Shown here in pieces: positions 47,570 through 60,240 of a stretch of 64,000 nucleotides of DNA. Under the pieces are notes generated by a model. It saw nothing but the letters and a program-made list of their open reading frames with translations, searched no databases and was not told the DNA's origin. The stretch is taken from NCBI GenBank assembly GCA_003999685.1, contig CP021231.1, positions 62,001-126,000 of the forward strand, read 5' to 3'. Position 1 is the first letter of the stretch. Each line of letters starts with the position of its first letter. The stretch comes from Taiwanofungus camphoratus. Taxonomy: Eukaryota > Basidiomycota > Agaricomycetes > Polyporales > Taiwanofungaceae. The position numbers and the translations under genes are program-made.

Positions 47570-50500
47570 AAGAATAACCTCGAAACAACGAGGATGTTCT
47601 AGCCTACTGCCTAGTATCGCAGGGTATTGGTGCCGGGCACAAAATAATGGGATTCAAGACGAAACAGGACCACAAGGTGCTACTGCGAGTCTGTAATTAC
47701 GTTCAGCCATGTTCGTGACTCGGAGATTGATCGAGAGCCAAAGTCTGACAAGGGAAAGAAGATCATGCCAGCGAACAAAATAGAGCAGCGCTCGATTCAA
47801 CAGGTATAAGTGAGTACATAGGTATATGCGAACAACCACGATATGTTTAACTGCTTCAAGGGCAGAAGTGTCTTCAACATTGCTTGTCGAGGGACTACTA
47901 GAATGGCGGTACTGTCTGCCTCACAATGATTTCAGGACTCATAAGCTGGAGGCCCAACAGCGAGGCTAGCAAGGCCGCGTGCAATTTAGATGCTGAGTGT
48001 GCGCGTCAAATGTCGACAGATTGTTACGAGGAAGTAGCAGGAACACCGAGGGACTCTATGAAGGACTCATAAGTGATCAGCTCGTTCCTCCGTGCTTTCC
48101 TCTCCATTATTTCAGCACTGATCGACTCGACCTCTTGCAATTCTCCTCGCCTTCTTGCCATCTTGCGGTCGTCCCTGAGATCCACAATCTCATCGGATTT
48201 CTTTGCGATGCGAAGGAACTGCTTCCGCAGCGGTCGGACCCATGTCTCAGCGAGTGATGCGTAGTCGGTATGTGCAGAAGAAAATGTCTTCTTCCACTGT
48301 TTCTCCCCACGGAGGAATGCTTTCTTGAAAAGTCCAATAGAAGTCAGCTTGGGAGATTCCCAGTCCGGGAGACGGCCGAACTTGTGTTGTATGGGGTCAA
48401 ATACGGCGCAGATCCACGCAAGGACAAAGAAGAAGGATCCCAAGTCGTGGCGGTAACAACGAAGAGGGGCATTCTCATCTGACAAAAGATCGAGGGCCAT
48501 GAACGGACCCATGCCAGTTCGATACCTAGGTTGTTTGCAGGATTGCTCCTGAGCCGTATCGTCTTGTTTGGGAATTGACCCATCCTTCTCGCCACATTCT
48601 TCGGATCCCTTTTGGGCTTCCGAGTCTGGTTGTTTGTCTTGCAATTCCGCGTCTTCATCCATTTTCACATCATTCGGGGGCATAAGTTCTTGAGGCAAAT
48701 TATCACTTTCCTCGTCCTCATCATGTTCCTCGTCGTCCTCGTTGATTTCCTTCTCCGAAGGCCTGAACATCGCCAAGTCCCAGTCACATAATACACCCAT
48801 GGGACGGTTGCCCTCATCACGATAGAACATAATATTGTTGACGCTAATATCCCGATGCAAAACACCGGCAGTATTCCACACCCAATGATGTGCTAATTTC
48901 ATAAAGTAATTCAGTGGATGCACCAAACAGGATAACAGGAATGCGCTCACCATTCACAACATCAATAAATTTTTTTTGAACTCGTCAACACTCGGGACCT
49001 TTAGAAGAACGTCATATTTCTTCATGACTAGTATCCGAAATATACGCTCCTCATAGTCGAGAAGATTTGACATTTGGGCTCTAGGTAATCCCATTTCGTC
49101 CATTGTGCGGGAGATCGAACACTTCATATCCACTACGTGATCAAGCCATCGTGGCGCACTGTCCTTGAGCTTTCTCCGAATGACCCTGACGAAATTGTCC
49201 TCCGCAGCACGGAAGGCTGATGGCCATGCAATCTTCGCCACCAAGTCATCTTCGCCAAATAGATCCTTTCGACTCCCGTAGCCTTGATAGGCACAATTGT
49301 TGTTCCCCGTCCAACAGCACCGAAGTCTGTACTGACAGGTCATTTCTGGTCGATCTGAAACGCTAGCTTTGGAAGAGGCTTCCCAGCCAGATCCAAAGTA
49401 TACCCCTGATCCAGCTCAAGGGTAACACCATCGTAGCTATCATATGCGGCGGAAGGGAATTTGAGGAAAGGACATATGCCCATGCGTGCATGATCGGCAG
49501 ACTCCATGGCCGCAATGACAAGAAGCAGCATGTGCGACTCTTTCTTGAAATCGAACGCCTCAGTCTGAACGAGCCCCATGCGATCACCATACCACAAGGT
49601 CACAGTGGTATTCCGGATCATGAGACCCGTTGCATATGAACGAACGCCATGGGATAGTAGCTCGTTCATATGCTTGGCCGTCTGTACTTCATCGCCAGTC
49701 AACACAGGCTGTGTCGAAGGATCAAGTTTCGCATCGATGTACGCGGCCGCGTTGTCCACATAAGATCTAGATCGTTTGGGTGGTGGTTCAGTGTCTTCGC
49801 CAGCAGGAGATGGTCCTTTCCGCTTAGTGCTGATGGGGAATGCGCCCAGTCTCGCTGTTTGAGGTGATCCCGTTGACATTTTGGACTGTTTAGCAGTAGA
49901 GCGCGAGGCTTCCTTGTGCTGTGAGGAAAGAAGTGATAACATTGATAGACATCCAAAATTAATAAGAGTTCTAAGCCGTACTTCGTGAAAGGCTGCCATT
50001 GAGATAAGAACATCCCTGTCGTGTTTGATTGGCTCCTGCTTCTCCTTTTTGATCTCGATAAAGCCAAGGTACCACTCCCAGCGCCGTCGTTCGTACCCCT
50101 TAAGGGTACCCCATCCTAGGTCTCATTTGAATGGCACGGTATGGTTTCCTCGTACCCAGAAGTCTTCGAGATGGCAAAAATTGGGCTCGTATTGATATCC
50201 ACAGGCAGACGCGGCTCGATTTCCCCGTAGAAGAGTTCTATCGCCAGATAACACTTGTTTGCGCAGATGTTCGAGGATGCTGACGAGATACTTATAACTG
50301 GAATTTTCCCATCCACGTCTCAGGTACATGTTTAGGGAGCTGAGCTTTAGCGAGTAGCTTCTCATCCCACGAACGACGGGAATTTCGTCCGGTGTGAAGT
50401 CCCAGACGCGAACGAACTCGTGGACAGGCAATCCACGATGGACTTTGTCCCTAAAGTGCTCCAGAACATAGCGCTTGACGGCTTCATTTTCAATGTTGCC

Positions 50501-50760
50501 GTCCTCCTCAGTGACGTTACCAATGGTACTCGATTTCAGCGGGGTAACATGCAGAGCCGCAGCTGTCCCGAGTGCATGATCGTCTCAGCATCCTTGCAGC
50601 ACTAGTTGTGATGAGCAGAACATACCTGCTGAGCGATGGTGATGAGGTGTTGAGGGGGAAGTTTGGTATCTATCTTCAGGCGTTGAATGCCATTGTTGTA
50701 CTATCGGATCCGGAAGATCTGGCAAGGTGTCTCTCAATTCTGAGTTAGAGACATCGGACA
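47570..50760. repeat. Segmental duplication, FunK1 copy 2
   Basis: Starts with the same AATAACCTCGAAACAAC as 22494 and follows copy 1 through its 3' flank and gene body. The upstream promoter differs from the other two copies. Confidence 0.85.
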
Positions 50761-50761
50761 T
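48024..50761 (-). pseudogene. FunK1-type kinase, copy 2, broken
   Basis: Clearly colinear with copy 1, from MSDVSNSELRDTLPDL (ATG at 50761) to the last residues near 48024, and it keeps HRDIS and CDWDLA. It has at least four lesions relative to copies 1 and 3: a stop at KPD (near 50126), a Trp-to-stop after FQIDQK (near 49341), a lost base near 49268 and a lost base in the A run near 48968. The intron before HHWVW is preserved. The first exon and its intron are also intact. Decay seems recent because long stretches still match copy 1 almost base for base. Confidence 0.85.
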
Positions 50762-51795
50762 TGTCACGTTTATCCATAGAATGAAGGAGGAATTTGGCCA
50801 AAAAGAATCCAGACTAGATAAGAGTCCATGTTTATGGTCCCGCCTTATATATGGTTAGCAATGGTCAAAGCTCGGTGGCCTGGTCATGTCGCGATCATGA
50901 ACGCGCCTGCACGTGATCGCGGTAACCTCAGCAATTGAAGTCAAGAATACTACTCAATCTGAATCATTATCAATTGCTCGATCCTAGTTTCAGCAGTGAT
51001 AAAGTCGGAATGAGCATGTTTGTATTTCACTACATGAGTACAAACTCTCAAGCGGTAGTGCAGATGAAGGATTCAGTTCACACTCAACTACACTACGTTC
51101 TTGATACCAAAAATAAGATAGAGCCTCTTATTCTATGCCTTTCAAATTTTACCTGCCGCCACTAAGCGTATGAAATTTGGCCGGTTTTCAGGATAACGGA
51201 GGTGTCCACACGATAAGACAGAATTTGTCGTCAAGTTTGAGCATGCTTAAGGGATGTATAGCAAAGAAAGTGATCCAGGTCGCGGATGAATCGCGTTAGT
51301 TAAATGACTTGGTTAATGTTAACAACAAGGCTCTGTATGTGGCATTGGTCTATGGACTATGTATGAATCGTCGGCAGAATAACGGGACTATTCAAAACAA
51401 AATCCAAATCTGAATTTTTCATGTCCTAAGCTGATAGCGCACACAAGGCATGAATAACTCAAATGATGCAAGGCGACAGTGGATGGGATCCCAAGGCATC
51501 CGATCAATGGCATACTGTGTCTAGCTTGACTGTATAGTGAACGTTGACTGTTGTACAAGCGCCGGGTAGGATCATAGGAGAGTACAAGAATGTTTCCGTG
51601 AGACCTGGATCGCCCAGACTGGAGTATGATCATTGGGGGAGACCACGCTGTACTAAGGTTCTCCAAACGCTGAAGGCCGCGGAAGAAGGGAGAGGACTTC
51701 TCGACCTGTACGTCGTGTCAAGGCAAATGAGAATAGATATAGGACGTGGTCCAGCATGTCGCGTCGAGGAATAGACAGAAGATATGCCAATAGAA
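50762..51795. other. Spacer between FunK1 copies 2 and 3
   Basis: About 1 kb holding copy 2 promoter (a TTATATAT near 50845) and copy 3 3' flank. No gene seen. It does not match the other copies' 3' flank. Confidence 0.5.
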
Positions 51796-54530
51796 CTACC
51801 AGAGTTCATTGGGCACTTTGAGACACTGCAGAAACTTCTCATAGGTGACCAAATCATGCCTACGAGCCTTCATTTGTGCTGTCTCCTCGTCGACCGAACT
51901 TTTCAATGACCGATCATCCGCCTTTTTTGCGTAAAGACGATCCATGCGTAGACCGTCAATGGTATCGGACAAGCGAATTGTGCGGTTGAACAGGAAATAT
52001 AGCGGATCGACCCATTCATCGACCAATGCTCGATAGTCAGGATGTGATCGAGCAAATGTAGACTCGTATAGTTTCCGCTGTTTCAGAAATGACGCCTTAT
52101 TTTGCCCTATCGCTTTCAGATTGGCAACCTCCCATTCGGAAAGATGTCCGAACTTGTGATTGACGGGGTCAAATACAGCACAAACCCACGCGAGGACAAA
52201 GAAGAATGATTCAAGATCATGTCGGTAGCGGTGAAGGGGAGCGTCTCCTGTGGACAAGAGGTCCATAGCCATAAATGGACCTGTTCCTGTGCGGTATTTC
52301 GGGCGTTGGAAAGGGTCTTCTGATGTATTGTCCACTTTCGCATCCGTACGAGCACTTTCACCCTCTTCTATATTTTCTTTGTCACCGCCCTTCACTTGCG
52401 GCGGATGCTCATCGACGTGCTTGCTGGAGGTGGAGACCGTGTTCTGCGGTACACGACTCGTTGATAGAAGCTTGTCGAGCATCTTATTCTCATTCTCTTC
52501 GTTTTCCTCGTCATCCTGTAGATATCTCTCCGGTGTAGGTTTGCTCATTGCGAGGTCCCAGTCACACAGAACACCCACAGGGCAATTCTTTTCATCCCGA
52601 TAGAACATAATGTTGTTCGCACTGATATCACGATGGAGAACATCGGCTACTCCCCACACATAATGATGAGCTAGAATAGATAGTATTTAAACTGGGACCG
52701 AACACAATAGCATTGGCAGACTCACCACGGACCACATCGATGAAAACCATTTTAAATTCGTCGACGCTATCCACCATTTGAAGGACCTCGTATTTCTTCA
52801 TGATTATGATTCGAAAAACGCGTTTCTCGTAAGCTATAAGGTCCTCCATGTGAGCTCGGGGCAAGCTCATCTGATTGATTGTTCGGGTGATCGAACACTT
52901 CATATCCACTATATGCTTGAGATATTTGGGCATCTTGTCCTCAAGCTTTCGGCGGATTACTCTTACAAAATTATCCTCCGCTGCACGGGATGCAGATGGC
53001 CACGCCATCTTCGCCACCAATTCACCTTGACCAAACAGTTTCGCCGCGTTTCCCTTTGCATTCACAGGTACAATTGTCGTTCCTCGACCGATGGCTCCGA
53101 AGTCTGTAATCACTGACCGTTTCTGATCAATCTGAAAGACTAGTTTCGTGAGTGATTTTCCAGTCGCATCCACAGCAAGACCTTGATCGAGCTCGAGCGT
53201 CACGCCATCGTAGCTGTCGTAAGTTGAAGAAGGGAACTTGAGGAAGGGACAGATCCCCATGCGCGTGTGATTGGCAGACTCCATGGCTGCAATGACAAGA
53301 AGCAGCATGTGCGGCTCTTTCTTGAAATCGAACGCCTCAGTCTGAACGAGCCCCATGCGATCACCATACCACAAGGTCACAGTGGTATTCCGGATCATGA
53401 GACCCGTTGCATATGAACGAACACCATGGGATAGTAGCTCGTTCATATACTTGGCCGTCTGTACTTCATCGCCAGTCAACACAGGCTGCGTCGAAGGATC
53501 GAGCTTCGCATCGATGTGCGCGGCCGCGGTGTCCACATTAGATCTAGATCGTTTGGCTGGAGGTTCAATGTCTTCGCCAGCAGGCGGTGGTCCTTTCCGC
53601 TTGGTGTTGGCGGACAACGCGGCCAGTCTCGCTGTTTGAGGTGATCCCGTTGATATTCTGGACTGTTTAGCAGTACAACCCGAGGCTTCCTTGTGCTATG
53701 AGGAAAGAAGTGATGACATTGATAAACATCCAAAATTGATATAGTCTTGAAGCCGTACCTCGTGAAAGGCTGCCGTTGAAATAAGAACATCCCTGTCATG
53801 TTTAATTGGCTCCTGCTTCTCCTTTTTGACCTCGATAAAGCCAAGATACCACTCCCAGCGCCGTCGTCTGTTCCCCTTAGGGGTACCCCATCCTAGGTCT
53901 GGTTTCAATGGCACCGTATAGTTTCCTCGCACCCAACAGTCTTTTAGAAGACAAAACTCGGGCTCGCATCGATATTCATCGTCGAGTTCAGTTTGATGTT
54001 TGCGCGAAAGGGGGCTGTTACCTATTAACACTTGCTTGCGCAGATGTTCGAGGACGCTGACAAGGTGCTTATAGCTGGATCTTTCCCAGCCACATTGCAA
54101 GTACATGTTCAGAGAGCTGAGTTTGAGCGAGTAGCTCCTCATACCACGGAGAACAGGAATATTGTCTGGCTTGAAGCCCCAGACGGCATTAACGAAGTCA
54201 TGAACAGAAAGCCCACGATGGACTTTATCCCTGAAATGTTCTCGGACATATCGTTTGATGGCCTCGTTTTCAATGATACCGTCCTCCCCAATCACACTAC
54301 CAATGGCGCTAGACTTTAACGGGGTGTTTTGAAGGGCGGCAGCTGCATGATCGCCTCAGCACGAGGACCGTGGCAAAAAGTAGGAGGCATTTACCTGCTG
54401 ATAAATTGTGTCGAGGAGTGGCGGGAGGAGTGCTCGGTATATCGTCTGGCGTTGAATGCCATTGTTGTACTATTGGATCCGGAAGATCTGGTACAGTGTC
54501 TCTCAATTCCGAGTCAGAGAAGTCGGACAT
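51796..54530 (-). CDS. FunK1-type fungal protein kinase, copy 3
   Basis: Four exons on the minus strand: 54530-54395, 54342-53759, 53695-52726, 52670-51796; 854 residues. Exons 2 and 3 have exactly the lengths seen in copy 1 (584 and 970). Kinase motifs: VAKMAWPSA, VLHRDISANNIMFYRDEKN, CDWDLAMSKP, RTGTGPFMAMDLL and HDLESFFFVLAW. The N-terminal half is near-identical to copy 1, while the part from about residue 380 on is clearly diverged, with a different acidic linker and C-terminus (YEKFLQCLKVPNELW). This break in similarity suggests gene conversion or recombination. Start choice (MSDFSDSELRDTV) follows the TATA position as in copy 1. Confidence 0.9.
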
Positions 54531-54731
54531 CGTAACGTCGGTTTTGTAGAATGTAGAGGGTACTTCGCGATAGCGAATCCAGAAGGGATAGAATGAATTC
54601 ATGTTCTTGAATTCCGACTTATAAATACGGCCACTGGCCGACGCTTTGCTACTGTGGCCTCGTCAAAATGTGGCCTGTCGAACAAGTACTAAAGGAGTTG
54701 TTGCATAATGGGAAATTGCACGTGACCGTGG
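53240..54731. repeat. Converted/duplicated segment, FunK1 copy 3 N-terminal half plus promoter
   Basis: From about 53240 to 54731 the sequence follows copies 1 and 2 almost base for base; below 53240 similarity drops. The upstream flank (AAATACGGCCACTGGCC to GCACGTGACCGTG) is shared only with copy 1. Confidence 0.75.
54619..54627 (-). promoter_or_regulatory. TATA box, FunK1 copy 3
   Basis: TATTTATAA on the minus strand, about 90 bases upstream of the chosen ATG. Confidence 0.55.
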
Positions 54732-54987
54732 TCGACCAGCTGGTCATTTCAATTACAATACTGTGCAGCATTAGTAGCTTTAAGAGAAAGGTACTCGCCG
54801 ACACCAGGGCATCACCATGAATGTCCAGATGTTGAACCCGGTTAAATGTGTGAGATCGAGTACACCCATCCATTTCCGTTTGCGGTCAGCAACAGAAACT
54901 AGTGAAAGCCCACACATAACAAGGGGGTGATCATAAGGAATAAACGAATAACCAATGATACAGGTAATAAACGAATAAACCAACTGA
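54732..54987. other. Spacer, no gene seen
   Basis: REX1 3' side and FunK1 upstream flank. Confidence 0.5.
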
Positions 54988-57361
54988 TCAAGCAACATCC
55001 TTAATACTCAGGAATAGGAGGCCCCGTTTCGCCTTCTCGACCTCTTCTTCCAGCTCCCGTCCATCTGCACTCGTCCACCTTTCCATGCCAACATCCTCCA
55101 AGCTTTTGCCTTGCCTCAAGGCGTTCTCGAAGGCCGACTTGCGAGCATTTAGCTCTGCCATGCGGCGTGGATCTGAGTGGCCCGAAAAAATGACAAATGC
55201 AGTGCGCGCTGGGAATGCGGCATATAGTCGCCTCAACTGCGCATCCAGTGTGGAAAGGACGACGTCAATATCGGCAGACGGTGTAGGTGGGGAAGGTGCA
55301 GCATCCAAAATCATATCGCCATTTGCTTTGCTTGTGATCCCTGCGATAGAAATGTCATTCTGAATGGAGAATGACTAAGGGGTACACATACAACCCAGTG
55401 CGTTCGCGAGCGCGGTGAAGCGTCCAAAAGAAAAATGGTGAGACGGGATAGTCCCAAGAAGCCCATCCAAAATCTGAGCATCGGTTTCACAAGCAATCGT
55501 AGAGGTTGCTTTAGACCCGTGCCAAGCAGCAGGATTGCCATGATCGACCACTGCAGTCGATACCGTTCCCGACTTTGACCTACCGATCCGTTCGAAAATA
55601 GACTCCATGTCAATCTTGAACTCGCCAAAGCCAGGACCTACAAATGCAGATCAGAAAACTCCGAGAAAACCCAACACGAGCACGCATACCGTTCTCCACC
55701 TTCTTTTTTAAAAGATCAATACACGCTCGTGCGTCCTCCTCTGGATCGTGGCCACCTTCACCACGATTTTGGATTTCCCGTCCACACCACTTCTTTGTGA
55801 GCCATGCAAGACCGGGTTTGAGCGGACGCCCCCGAGGATGATGGTAAATCACCGCCGTATCTACGCATAGCGGATGGCAAATCTTAAGTGCTTTAAGATC
55901 AGACTCTAGGGAGTGCCCGAGAAGTACAGGAGTAGGAGAGGCGGATAGGATAGAAAGGACATGGGACTGCACTTCGGCGAATGCAGTCGTCACCGGGTCA
56001 AGAACTTCGGCTGTGATGCCTGACCATCTGGTCCGCAGAGCGTTTGAGTAATTATGTTACGGGAGGTTGAACTGACGATTCACCGAGTAAGATAATCATG
56101 TATCGGTTTTAGGGGCTTGACCAGGTGGTCGTATATGACTATGCCTGATGTGTAGTCAATCATGCATACTCGAGTAAGCTCTTTACCGTCCTCTGTCATA
56201 CACTGTCATCGCGAAATTCAGCGATTTTCTTTACCAGTTGCATTCATGGTTTACCATCTCACAGTCTATTGAAAATATTCTTGGGCTCCTCTCCGGGGAA
56301 TTTGACTGTGAGCGATGGGTAGTTGGTGCAGGTGTCTCCACCCATCCTGGTGGTTTCTCAAAGACTTCAGCGACGTATGACGGTACTGGATAGTCGTTCT
56401 CAACCATCTGCTCTGTTGTTAAAAGGTATTGGAGGGGAGTCTTTTCCTGTCCTCGTTCGGCTGCAGAACCAAATAGGAATACTCGGCAAAATCCGCTTAT
56501 GTACAGATAGCTGAAACTCACAGGCAACTCGCTCAAGCAATCGTTTCTTTTTCTCCTCGCCCGTAATAGGACCTTGAAAAAATGCATTGAGAACTGAATG
56601 CATGCGCATCTGGTCGCCTGGTGCACGTGTCGGACACGCATGACTGAATGTTGATGAGATGAAGGGTAATTTACTCGATGGGCCTTCTGAAGGAGAATCA
56701 GGTGGCAATGGTATGGGCAAAGGTAAATGAGGGTTCGCTGTAGCGGATGTCGGAAGAGGTGGTAACGAGAGGATGTCGGATGTGATGCCTGGTATTAGAA
56801 GGACGACCACTTTTCGTATCGACCGCGGATTCTGTATTATGCACAGTTAGCAATGAGTGAGACAGGATGAAAAATAGAGAGAGATAGTACCTCCACTTTG
56901 ACCCAGCTCGGTGGTGGGGCATCCGCAGCTATATGCAGTACAAGATCCCGGATATCCTGCGAACCCTCCATCAGCATCACTTCCTAACAAGGCATGGCTA
57001 TTACAACGTACATTGATGCCTACAGCCTCCCTCCTCTTCAAGATCTCGCCTTTCGAGTACATGAACCTCGGAGGATTCGCCTAACGACCAGTAATTAAAT
57101 GTCAGTTTGAGGCATCATTACATTGTAACGCTTCCCAAGGGAACACACGTCAAATTTTGCCTCCACCTTCCTCATCTTCTTGGTCTTTCGCTTTTCAACC
57201 TTCGTCCAGCTCCCATTTCCGCTGTCTGAGCCCACCTCGGCATCCTGTCCGTCATGCGTGCTGATCCCGTATGACACTCTTGCTGAAGCCTTGAACTTCT
57301 TCTGCGCGGGGAATGGGGCTGGGTCTGCTGCGAGCGGCGAAAGCTCCTGTGACCTTTTCAT
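54988..57361 (-). CDS. REX1: RNA exonuclease, REX1/REXO type (DEDDh)
   Basis: Nine exons on the minus strand: 57361-57149, 57080-57012, 56956-56891, 56831-56522, 56460-56255, 56202-56084, 56027-55690, 55637-55395, 55340-54988; 638 residues. The N-terminus is basic and probably nuclear (KRKTKKMRKVEAKF). The exonuclease motifs are complete: SIDCEM with TEDGKELTRV (Exo I, D-x-E), LLGHSLESDLKALKI (Exo II), and GHDPEEDARACIDLL (Exo III, His and Asp). The C-terminal part has an extra alpha-helical region ending FLSIKDVA. The family trims 3' ends of 5S and 5.8S rRNA and tRNA in the nucleus. VLLIPGITSD and FFQGPITGEEKKKRL lie between the N-terminus and the nuclease domain, as in fungal relatives. All introns are 50-65 bases. 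Confidence 0.92.
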
Positions 57362-58099
57362 GGCCCTCGGTCGGCGTCAGTTCGAGATTGCACCTTCTTC
57401 GCGACAGCGTAATAGTTCAATTAGATACCAAGTCTATGTTGTGGACAGTAGAAGAGATGTCTTAAACGAAGATCTCGCAGCTTATGATAGACTCAGTTTG
57501 ATCGAGCACGACTAAAAATGGTTTTCACATTTCACGTGTATTAGACGCCCGTCGTTTCACGACAGTGCCATAACGGTCGATTGATGGTACACCACACTGT
57601 ACTTGGCTAAGGGATAAAATCCGTTGAAACAGAAGTGTCGATTCCGCATGCCTCCCAGGTATCTGGCATATCACAGGTCTTACACGTAACGTCTGCTTCC
57701 AGAGCGGATGACAGACCCTTCATTCTGAGGACAGTCACTAAAAAGACAGGGTGATACGATAACGGGGAGAAGGTAAATTGTTGCATGGCTATTACATGTT
57801 TGATCACTCTTGGCTTGAGCCCTCAGTCAATATCGTTTCATTTCGTGTCGTGAACTATCGGAATACAGCTGAAACTACATAAGCACTCATGTTCTCTCGG
57901 TTTAATCGAGCTCAGTCAAGCTTCGGCGGTCCGAAATGGAAAGCAGCCTCGATAGTTGGTCCCACCTGTCGATGAAACTTGGTCATCTGTATAGTAAACT
58001 TCACGGGATGAAATACACTCACGTTAATGGTTCGCGGGCTTCCAGATCACGGGAAAAAAGGGGGGCAACAGTCCCCACAACATTCAAGGCATCCTTGCC
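57362..58099. other. Spacer with decayed 3' end of the repeat-protein gene
   Basis: From 58099 down to about 58040 the minus strand still reads GKDALNVVGTVAPLF and EAREPLT in the frame of the repeat protein, after its stop; a GT site and an AG continue the gene's old intron pattern. The rest (57362-58000) has no gene. Confidence 0.55.
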
Positions 58100-58926
58100 C
58101 TAGCTCTCTAGTTGTGATTTTGAGATCGCCGCGCTACCAGCTGCTGACGTGGTATCACGCGTCTTTCTCATCTTCGAAATCTGCTGAAGTTGTGCGAGTC
58201 TGATGAAAATCTCATTAGGAGAACCTTCACCCTAAATGAGCGGTAGGACATACGTCAATGGGCTGCGCTCTGCCATATCCCTTACATCCAAGAAGGGAGC
58301 AATGGTGCCAACAACGTTCAGTGCATCCTTCCCCCAGCTCTCGAGCTGTGATTTAGAGATCGCTGCGCTTCCGGACGTGGAAGAAACGTCGCGCGTGACG
58401 AAGGGAAGAACAATTCCCGCAACATCCAATGCGTCCTTTCCCCAACTTTCTAGCTGTGACTTAGAAATCGCCGCGCTGCCATCGGTCGATGCAGCATCAC
58501 GCGCATTGATCACCTTCGACAATCGTTCAAGTTGCGCATGCCTGAAGGGAACCGAGGCGTAAACGGAGTGTCAAATTGAACGATCGGTAAGACGTACGTC
58601 AGCGGGCTCCGCGCTTCCACGTCCCTGGCATCTAAGAAGAGTGGTGCCACGGTTCCAACGACGTTCAATGCGTCTTTACCCCAGCTCTCGAGTTGGGATT
58701 TCGATATCGCTGCACTTCCGGGTGTGGATGAGACATCGCGCGTGACAAAGGGAAGAATAGCTCCTGCAACATCTAGTGCGTCTTTTCCCCAGCTTTCCAG
58801 CTGTGATTTGGAGATAGCAGCGCTTCCAGCGCCGGTACTTTGGCGCTTTGGGAACATACCGCTGGGAGCAGCGAGCGCTGGAGCAGCAACGGCGATAGCA
58901 GCAATAGTGACAATCGAGAAACGCAT
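58100..58926 (-). CDS. Secreted protein made of duplicated repeat exons
   Basis: Three exons on the minus strand: 58926-58598, 58541-58254, 58199-58100; 238 residues. Signal peptide MRFSIVTIAAIAVAAPALA, then PSGMFPKRQS with a KR (Kex2-like) site. Five copies of GSAAISKSQLESWGKDAL follow (the last cut short), spaced by FVTRDVSST or RSPLTxAQL linkers. Exons 1 and 2 each hold two units; both introns sit in the same codon (AC|G or AC|A of SPLT, phase 2), so the gene grew by exon duplication. The repeat peptide is nearly invariant while codons differ at many silent sites, pointing to selection on the peptide. No other Cys or domain. The stop in exon 3 replaces the Trp codon of the last unit. It could be a peptide precursor or a wall protein; function unknown. 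Confidence 0.8.
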
Positions 58927-60240
58927 GACGTGTATCAATGGGTGACAAGCGAGAGAGTCGGTGTGGTCGTAAAAGCGAGTCCAACGAGTGATCGAAATGA
59001 AAATGCCAAGGAGAGAGAAAAAAACAAGAAAGGCTGTGAACATCTCCGTGTAAATATTTCGTAGCTTTGACAAACGAGATATGGGACATACTATCCAGTA
59101 CCTGACTTGAAGTTGGGCCCGAACGAAAAGACTGGGGAGCTGGAGAATTAGAGGAGGTATGGGACCTACTTATATGCAGTCCGTTGAGCCGGCAACCGCA
59201 TGCCTTGAAGATGAGACAGCTGATGGCTTGGTGAAACCCCACGTCGATAGAGCGTTTGCGTGGCTACTATTGCCGTGTTACAGCTTACTACCTCCTGAGA
59301 CCGGTACCAGAAGCGCCATAAGGAGGTAGATGATAAGCGCACAAAGTGGGTGCGCTTGGCAGCCCGGGCGCCCAAGATCACAGTTTCTAGTTGCCCCTCC
59401 AGGAAGATTTGGCTGTACAGCCTCCCTTACCTTGTCTTGATCCCAACATTGATATCACTGTGATCTGCTGATCCAACGCGAACACATGCAAACAAGCCCA
59501 GTTGCTTCAGCTGCAGTCGATGCATCGTCCGAATTTCGAGTGCATTCCGGGGTACTCGAGGGTCAGTATTCTATAACTGGTCAAATGACAATACTAGTAT
59601 TCGAGTACCAGCACCGACTCGATCAGCGTCATGACTCTAACAATTACGGAGCCTCGAATTTCAAGGATCTGCATCTTCACGATATGAAAGCCACAGGAAC
59701 CTGATCATACAAGAGAAAAGGGATCGGTAATTGCGTTGACAACGCACAGCCAGCTACAGCCAAGCACAGCCTCATCAAGAATTTGTATGCTCACTGGAAT
59801 GGGCCAGAATTTGAGGGCATGACAAGCCCCTAAAGAGTAACGATTTAACTCCCGAATAAAACTACGAGATCGAAAGGGAGGGAGAGAAGGTACAATCAAT
59901 AAATTTCGAAACTTTTCAACGTTCTTCTGTTCCAGATTCAGTTTTTTGAATTCCCCTGCCATAAATAGACAAGGCCGAAGCACCGGTGCATTCCGCAGTG
60001 TACAAATAGAAACAACCTCCCAACTTGACCATTGATACTATTCCAAATCACCGATCACCCCTTTAGCAATCCAGCAATGCCCGGGACGAAGGCTGATTCG
60101 CCATCTATAATTGCTTGGGTCCCCTCTACCTTTCCGACGCTCTATATGCATGGTATATCATCGTGGTCACCCAAAGTACCGATGCTGTATACATAACAAT
60201 GCACACCTGACGTGTATCATGCAGAACATGCAGCCTGCCA
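58927..60240. other. Intergenic, no gene seen
   Basis: About 1.3 kb upstream of the repeat-protein gene. A CATATAAG near 59175 on the minus strand may be its TATA. Short frames lack motifs. Confidence 0.45.
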
